Source: Argonema antarcticum A004/B2 (GTDB taxonomy: Bacteria; Cyanobacteriota; Cyanobacteriia; Cyanobacteriales; Aerosakkonemataceae). Taken from it: 33,036 nucleotides of DNA. The translations under genes were made by a program, and so were the position numbers. The notes below the pieces were generated by a model. That model was not told the DNA's origin. It searched no databases and saw nothing but the letters and a program-made list of their open reading frames with translations. The stretch is from assembly GCF_023333585.1 (NCBI RefSeq), contig NZ_JAIQZN010000041.1:25335-58370 (forward strand). The letters run 5' to 3'. Below are positions 29,296 through 33,036 of this stretch, in pieces (the first letter of the stretch is position 1; every line of letters begins with the position of its first letter).

Positions 29296-31038
29296 ATGCT
29301 CGGTGAAATACAGAAAGAGGTAGAGATGTCTGCGATTCCCGAAAAGTTGGAGGTTGTCAAAACAGCCTGCGAGCAATGTCAGACCACCTTGTCAGCACTA
29401 CGGGTGGCCCAAGAAAAGGCAAAAGTCAAAAGGGACAAGGAGGACAAGAAAGACTCTTCCTCCCAACCAACTACTTATGATTGCATCCCCTTAAAAGAGG
29501 AACTGGCTGCTTGTAAGGCAGCAGAAGCAGAACGCCAGTACTATAAGGAGTTATTCGATCTGGCACCAGACGGCTACCTGGTGACAGATGTACAAGGGGT
29601 AATTCAGGAAGCCAACCGCGCCGCTGCCACTCTACTGAATGTGTCCCAGCAGTTTTTGGTGGGTAAACCGCTGGTAATTTTCGTCGCCGAACAGCAGCGT
29701 CGCCTGTTTCACTCCAAACTGACTAGGCGATTGCGCCAAAGCAGCGCGGTACAAGAGTGGGATGTGCTGCTACAGCCCTGTGATGACGAACTGATTAACG
29801 CTACCCTGCGGGTGAGTGTTATTCGCGATCGCGAAGGCAAACCAGTCGCTTTGGGTTGGTTGGTGCGGGATATCACCGATCGCAAGCAAGCCGAGTTAGT
29901 GCTGCGGAAAAGAAAGCGTTTGATTCACCAGATTGCTGACACAACCCCCAATTTGATTTACATCTTCGATCTAAAGCAAAAACGCAACCTCTACATAAAT
30001 CGCCAAGCTTATACTTGTTTTGGCTATACACCATCGGAAATTCAAGCAATGGGAGCGACGTTTTTTACAGAAATTTTTCACCCAGAATGTTTGCCTAAGC
30101 TTGCCGAAATCAAAGAACGATTTGACAGAGCTAAAGATGGTGAAGTATTGGAACACGAATTGCTCTTAAAAAACGTCCACGGTGAATGGCGATGGCTTCA
30201 CACTTGGGATCTTGTCTTTACCAGAAATGCTGATGGTACACCCGAACAAATTCTTGGCACAGGCATAGACATCACCGATCGCAAGCAGGCAGAAGAGACG
30301 GGTCTGGATCTGGAAAGAGATAAAGAAATCAGCCAATTACAGAGTCGCTTTTTTACTATGGCTTCTCACGATTTTCGCACTCCCCTCAGCACCATCTTAA
30401 TTTCTGCTCAACTGCTGGAAAATGCCAACGAAGAATTACCGAAAGAAAAAAGGCTGAGGAACATTCAGCGAATTCAGGCATCTGCTAAAACGATGACTCA
30501 GTTATTAGATGATATTTTAACAATCAATAGAGCCGAAGCCGGAAAGCTAGAGTTTAATCCCAAAGTTGTCGATCTACAAAAAATTTGCCGCGATGCGATC
30601 GCCAAAATACAGCTTGCAACTGGTAGCAAGCATACAATTACTTTTAACAGTCAAGGTAAATGTAAAAATGCTTGCCTAGACGAAAAACTGCTGCGAACAA
30701 CGCTCGAAAATTTACTATCAAATGCGATTAAGTATTCACCGCAGGGGGGTAATATTGATTTTGCCCTAGTTTGTGAACCAGCAGAAGGAAGCCAAGAGGG
30801 AATGGTTATTTTCCGAATTAGCGATCGCGGCATTGGCATTATACCAAAAGACCAAAAATATATGTTTGAGCCATTCCATCGCGGCAAAAATGTTGGCACT
30901 ATCCCCGGTTCTGGACTGGGATTAACTGTTGTGAAAAAGTGTGTGGAATTACACGACGGTAGCATTACAGTAGAGAGTGAAGTTGGTGTCGGCACAACGA
31001 TCGCAGTGACTCTTCCTTCTTCTCCTGCATCTTTTTAA
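29296..31038 (+). CDS. PAS-PAS sensor histidine kinase
   Basis: A 580-aa hybrid-free histidine kinase, apparently cytosolic because no membrane segment is seen. A coiled N-terminal region (1-75) with two Cys in 'ACEQCQ' precedes PAS domain 1 (about 80-195, 'LFDLAPDGYLVTDVQGVIQEANRAAATLLNV', ending 'RDITDRKQAE') and PAS domain 2 (about 205-335, 'YIFDLKQKRNLYINRQAYTCFGYTPSEI'). HisKA follows with His358 in 'ASHDFRTPLSTI', then the ATPase domain with N box 'LLSNAIKYSP', G1 'DRGIGI' and G2 'GSGLGLTVV'. The ATG at 29326 has a better ribosome binding site (AAGAGG) and would shorten the protein by ten residues. The signal it senses is unknown. The divergent OmpR-type regulator is the likely partner. 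Confidence 0.94.
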   Translation: MLGEIQKEVEMSAIPEKLEVVKTACEQCQTTLSALRVAQEKAKVKRDKEDKKDSSSQPTTYDCIPLKEELAACKAAEAERQYYKELFDLAPDGYLVTDVQGVIQEANRAAATLLNVSQQFLVGKPLVIFVAEQQRRLFHSKLTRRLRQSSAVQEWDVLLQPCDDELINATLRVSVIRDREGKPVALGWLVRDITDRKQAELVLRKRKRLIHQIADTTPNLIYIFDLKQKRNLYINRQAYTCFGYTPSEIQAMGATFFTEIFHPECLPKLAEIKERFDRAKDGEVLEHELLLKNVHGEWRWLHTWDLVFTRNADGTPEQILGTGIDITDRKQAEETGLDLERDKEISQLQSRFFTMASHDFRTPLSTILISAQLLENANEELPKEKRLRNIQRIQASAKTMTQLLDDILTINRAEAGKLEFNPKVVDLQKICRDAIAKIQLATGSKHTITFNSQGKCKNACLDEKLLRTTLENLLSNAIKYSPQGGNIDFALVCEPAEGSQEGMVIFRISDRGIGIIPKDQKYMFEPFHRGKNVGTIPGSGLGLTVVKKCVELHDGSITVESEVGVGTTIAVTLPSSPASF

Positions 31039-31122
31039 CTGTTGGCGAACAATGAACTATGAACCGCCAACAATCTTCGATCCCACATTCCGCAACGATT
31101 ACCCCCTTTATGGCGATCGGCT

Positions 31123-31150
31123 GTAGAGACGTTTCATGAAACGTCTCTAC
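31123..31150. repeat. 28-bp perfect palindrome, GTAGAGACGT family, copy 2
   Basis: Arms GTAGAGACGTTTCA and TGAAACGTCTCTAC with no spacer, lying between the convergent kinase and RTX genes. It differs from copy 1 (3353-3380) by one base in each arm, in complementary fashion. It could form a terminator hairpin for both genes, though no T-run follows. Confidence 0.9.
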
Positions 31151-31200
31151 AATGCTTAGGCCAAAAATTAAAGGGGTAACCAACCCTGATTTGGTATGAA

Positions 31201-33036
31201 TTAGTTAACTAGAACAAAATCCGGCTGAGTGATGAGATTCACTGGCACTCCTTTGAGAGTGGCTAAAAGTTCGCTAGTGTCAGTAATGCTAATTAAAGTT
31301 CCATCACTACCTTGGTTAATTGTCAATTGTGCAAAACTTAGATTACCGCGTAATTCGAGTAAGTCAATGTTATCTTCAAAATCGAGGATAATGTCAGTGC
31401 CTTTTCCTGCTGATAAGACAAAGCGATCGCTTCCTTTTCCACCCCTCAGCATATCATTACCTAAATCTCCACTCAGCCAATCATTTCCAGCGCCACCTGT
31501 AAGAGTGTCGTTATCTTTACCACCGAAAAGAGTATCATCTCCCTCATCACCATTTATCTTATCCTCACCTTCATTGCCAAACAGCAAATCGTTGCCAATT
31601 CCTCCACACAAACAATCTTTTTCAGCAACACTACCAATGGGAACATCACTACCATTGCCTCCATAGATGGTATCGTCACCATCCTCACCGCAGAGACTGT
31701 CATTACCTAAATCGCCAAACAGCATATCGTTGCCAGCATCGCCAAAAACGATATCATCATCCTTACCGCCTCGTACCGTATCATTGCCTTCATCCCCACA
31801 AACCGTATCATCCCCTTCATTACCGTTGAGGAAATCATCGCCGCTACCGCCTAATATCAAGTCGCGTCCGTTAGCATCGCCGATATCTGCATCGCTGACA
31901 CCACCAAAAATGGTATCGTTACCTTTATCACCCATGAGGGTATCATCGCCACTGTCCCCCCACATCTGGTCATTTTCTTGACCCCCACGCGCAATATCGT
32001 TGCCTTTGCCGCCTCGGACAGTATCGTTACCCTGATTGCCGTTAATTACATCGTTACCCTCATTGCCGTTGAGGATGTCATCGCCTTCGTTACCGGAAAT
32101 CCAATCGCGATCGCTTCCCGGATCGGAGCTGGAAGTGTTACCAAAAATGGTATCTTTACCATTGTGGCCGTAAAGGTTGTCGCTGCCTGCTTTTCCTTCA
32201 ATAAAATCATTCCCACCCAAACCGTTTAGCGCATCATTAACATCAGTGCCGATAAGGTTATCGTCGCTTTCTGTGCCAGAAAACGTATTGCTAGTTTGAT
32301 TAAGTTGTGCTAAAGAATAACCTTCTTTTCCCTCATCGAAGAAGGTATCTAAATTAGGATGAACAAGTTGTTCGCAAAAGCAATCTTCCTCGGTATCATC
32401 ATTGATGATAGTTCCCACACCTTGGTTATCAGCAATAGTGGCGTTGGTAACACCAATTAAATTAACAAAGAAGTTTTCGTTGTTTTCTACTTTAATGTCA
32501 GCTTTGACGCCAACGCTAATGGTTTTGCTGGTTTCGCCGGGATTGAATGCGATCGACCCTGAAGAAATCTGACTATAATCATTATCGGCAATCGTAGCCG
32601 TACCGTCAGCAGTAGCGTATAAAACAGTAACACTTTGATTAGACGTAGCACTCAGAGTCAAGGTAAAGTTAGCAGGAGTCGTGCCGCTATTACCTTCAGA
32701 GACAACGATATCGCCGATCGAAACAGTGGGGAAATTATCATTATCGATAATTTCTAGAGTGGCTGCTTTTTGAGTACCGATGCTAGTATTAGTACTCGGA
32801 TTAACTAACGTGAGAGTAAGGTTTTCATTCCCTTCAACTAGGCTATCTTCGATAATAGGAACTGTGACAGTTTTGCTAGTCTCGTTCGCACCAAAGTTGA
32901 TGGTTTGTGTGGTGGCGGTAAAATCTGTGCCGCCTGTTGCTGTGCCATTAGCAAGTTGTACATCTATATTAGATGTACCCGATGTATCCCCAGTACGATT
33001 AATCGTGACGGCAACACCTACCACTGTGCCATTTTC
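31201..33036 (-). CDS. Calx-beta / RTX calcium-binding repeat protein (5' end missing)
   Basis: The C-terminal 611 residues of a large, probably secreted protein; the reading frame is open to the window edge, so the true start lies outside. The first visible residues belong to a Calx-beta domain ('VAVTINRTGDTSGTSNIDVQLANGTATGGTDF...IIDNDN', about 1-100), and a second one follows (about 101-215, ending 'GTIINDD'). After a linker with 'CFCEQ' comes an RTX array from about 255 to 540 with many GG-x-G-x-D-x-(L/I/V) nonapeptides ('GNEGDDILNGNEGNDVING') that bind calcium in a parallel beta-roll. The end 'GVPVNLITQPDFVLVN' is usual for cyanobacterial members and would be read by a type I secretion system. 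Several Cys within the RTX array are uncommon for this class. Confidence 0.93.
   Translation of the reverse strand, partial: ENGTVVGVAVTINRTGDTSGTSNIDVQLANGTATGGTDFTATTQTINFGANETSKTVTVPIIEDSLVEGNENLTLTLVNPSTNTSIGTQKAATLEIIDNDNFPTVSIGDIVVSEGNSGTTPANFTLTLSATSNQSVTVLYATADGTATIADNDYSQISSGSIAFNPGETSKTISVGVKADIKVENNENFFVNLIGVTNATIADNQGVGTIINDDTEEDCFCEQLVHPNLDTFFDEGKEGYSLAQLNQTSNTFSGTESDDNLIGTDVNDALNGLGGNDFIEGKAGSDNLYGHNGKDTIFGNTSSSDPGSDRDWISGNEGDDILNGNEGNDVINGNQGNDTVRGGKGNDIARGGQENDQMWGDSGDDTLMGDKGNDTIFGGVSDADIGDANGRDLILGGSGDDFLNGNEGDDTVCGDEGNDTVRGGKDDDIVFGDAGNDMLFGDLGNDSLCGEDGDDTIYGGNGSDVPIGSVAEKDCLCGGIGNDLLFGNEGEDKINGDEGDDTLFGGKDNDTLTGGAGNDWLSGDLGNDMLRGGKGSDRFVLSAGKGTDIILDFEDNIDLLELRGNLSFAQLTINQGSDGTLISITDTSELLATLKGVPVNLITQPDFVLVN

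Noticed and set aside
31229-32229. Three long + strand frames rich in Ser, Pro and Leu
   Set aside because: They lie opposite the RTX array, whose regular 27-bp units leave complementary frames open.

Overview
The window looks like chromosomal DNA of a filamentous cyanobacterium of the Oscillatoriales or Coleofasciculaceae kind. The grounds are the many GCGATCGC (HIP1) octamers, heptameric tandem repeats, dispersed hairpin repeats, a cyanobacterial SLH-OprB porin, a ClpC with an internal UVR segment, a Calx-beta/RTX protein, and NACHT-pentapeptide and HEAT-repeat proteins. No rRNA, tRNA, CRISPR array, intact insertion sequence or phage module was recognised. The species is not identified.

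Layout, left to right. (1) 1-4.3 kb: an orphan antitoxin-like gene, a 924-aa NACHT NTPase ending in pentapeptide repeats coded by a 15-bp DNA minisatellite, then about 700 bp packed with palindromes and a small MITE-like element, then a small secreted protein. (2) 4.3-5.6 kb: a type I-beta DAHP synthase (aroF) preceded by two consecutive aromatic-rich leader peptides. Each leader is followed by a rho-independent terminator with a competing pairing, which reads as a tandem ribosome-mediated attenuator. (3) 5.6-8.3 kb: a parDE toxin-antitoxin pair with a clear promoter, and a HEAT-repeat protein. (4) 8.3-10.7 kb: an FMN reductase, a Q-rich secreted protein and a pirin, divergent from an HxlR regulator with an N-terminal cysteine; probably a quinone or electrophile response cluster. 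(5) 10.9-11.7 kb: a small antitoxin-like protein overlapping an HNH nuclease gene. (6) 12.3-14.8 kb: clpC. (7) 15.0-17.4 kb: a restriction-modification pair with a circularly permuted C5-cytosine methyltransferase and a PD-(D/E)XK-like partner. (8) 17.8-24.8 kb: ordinary accessory and metabolic genes (SAM methyltransferase, porin, SDR, threonine aldolase, DUF2330, TPR, Lin0512). (9) 24.9-26.8 kb: a D12 adenine methyltransferase followed by a second antitoxin-like/HNH module of the same design as in (5). (10) 26.9-33.0 kb: Tat-exported LD-carboxypeptidase, a divergent response regulator/histidine kinase pair, and a large Calx-beta/RTX protein that runs off the right edge.

Two themes stand out. 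The first is the double attenuator ahead of aroF: the encoded enzyme has no N-terminal regulatory domain, so control appears to be moved to transcription termination sensed by translation of Tyr/Phe/Trp codons. The second is a scatter of conflict and defence genes (NACHT, parDE, R-M, D12 methylase, two copies of an antitoxin-like/HNH pair) between housekeeping genes. The HNH pairs are the best candidate for an under-described two-gene system.
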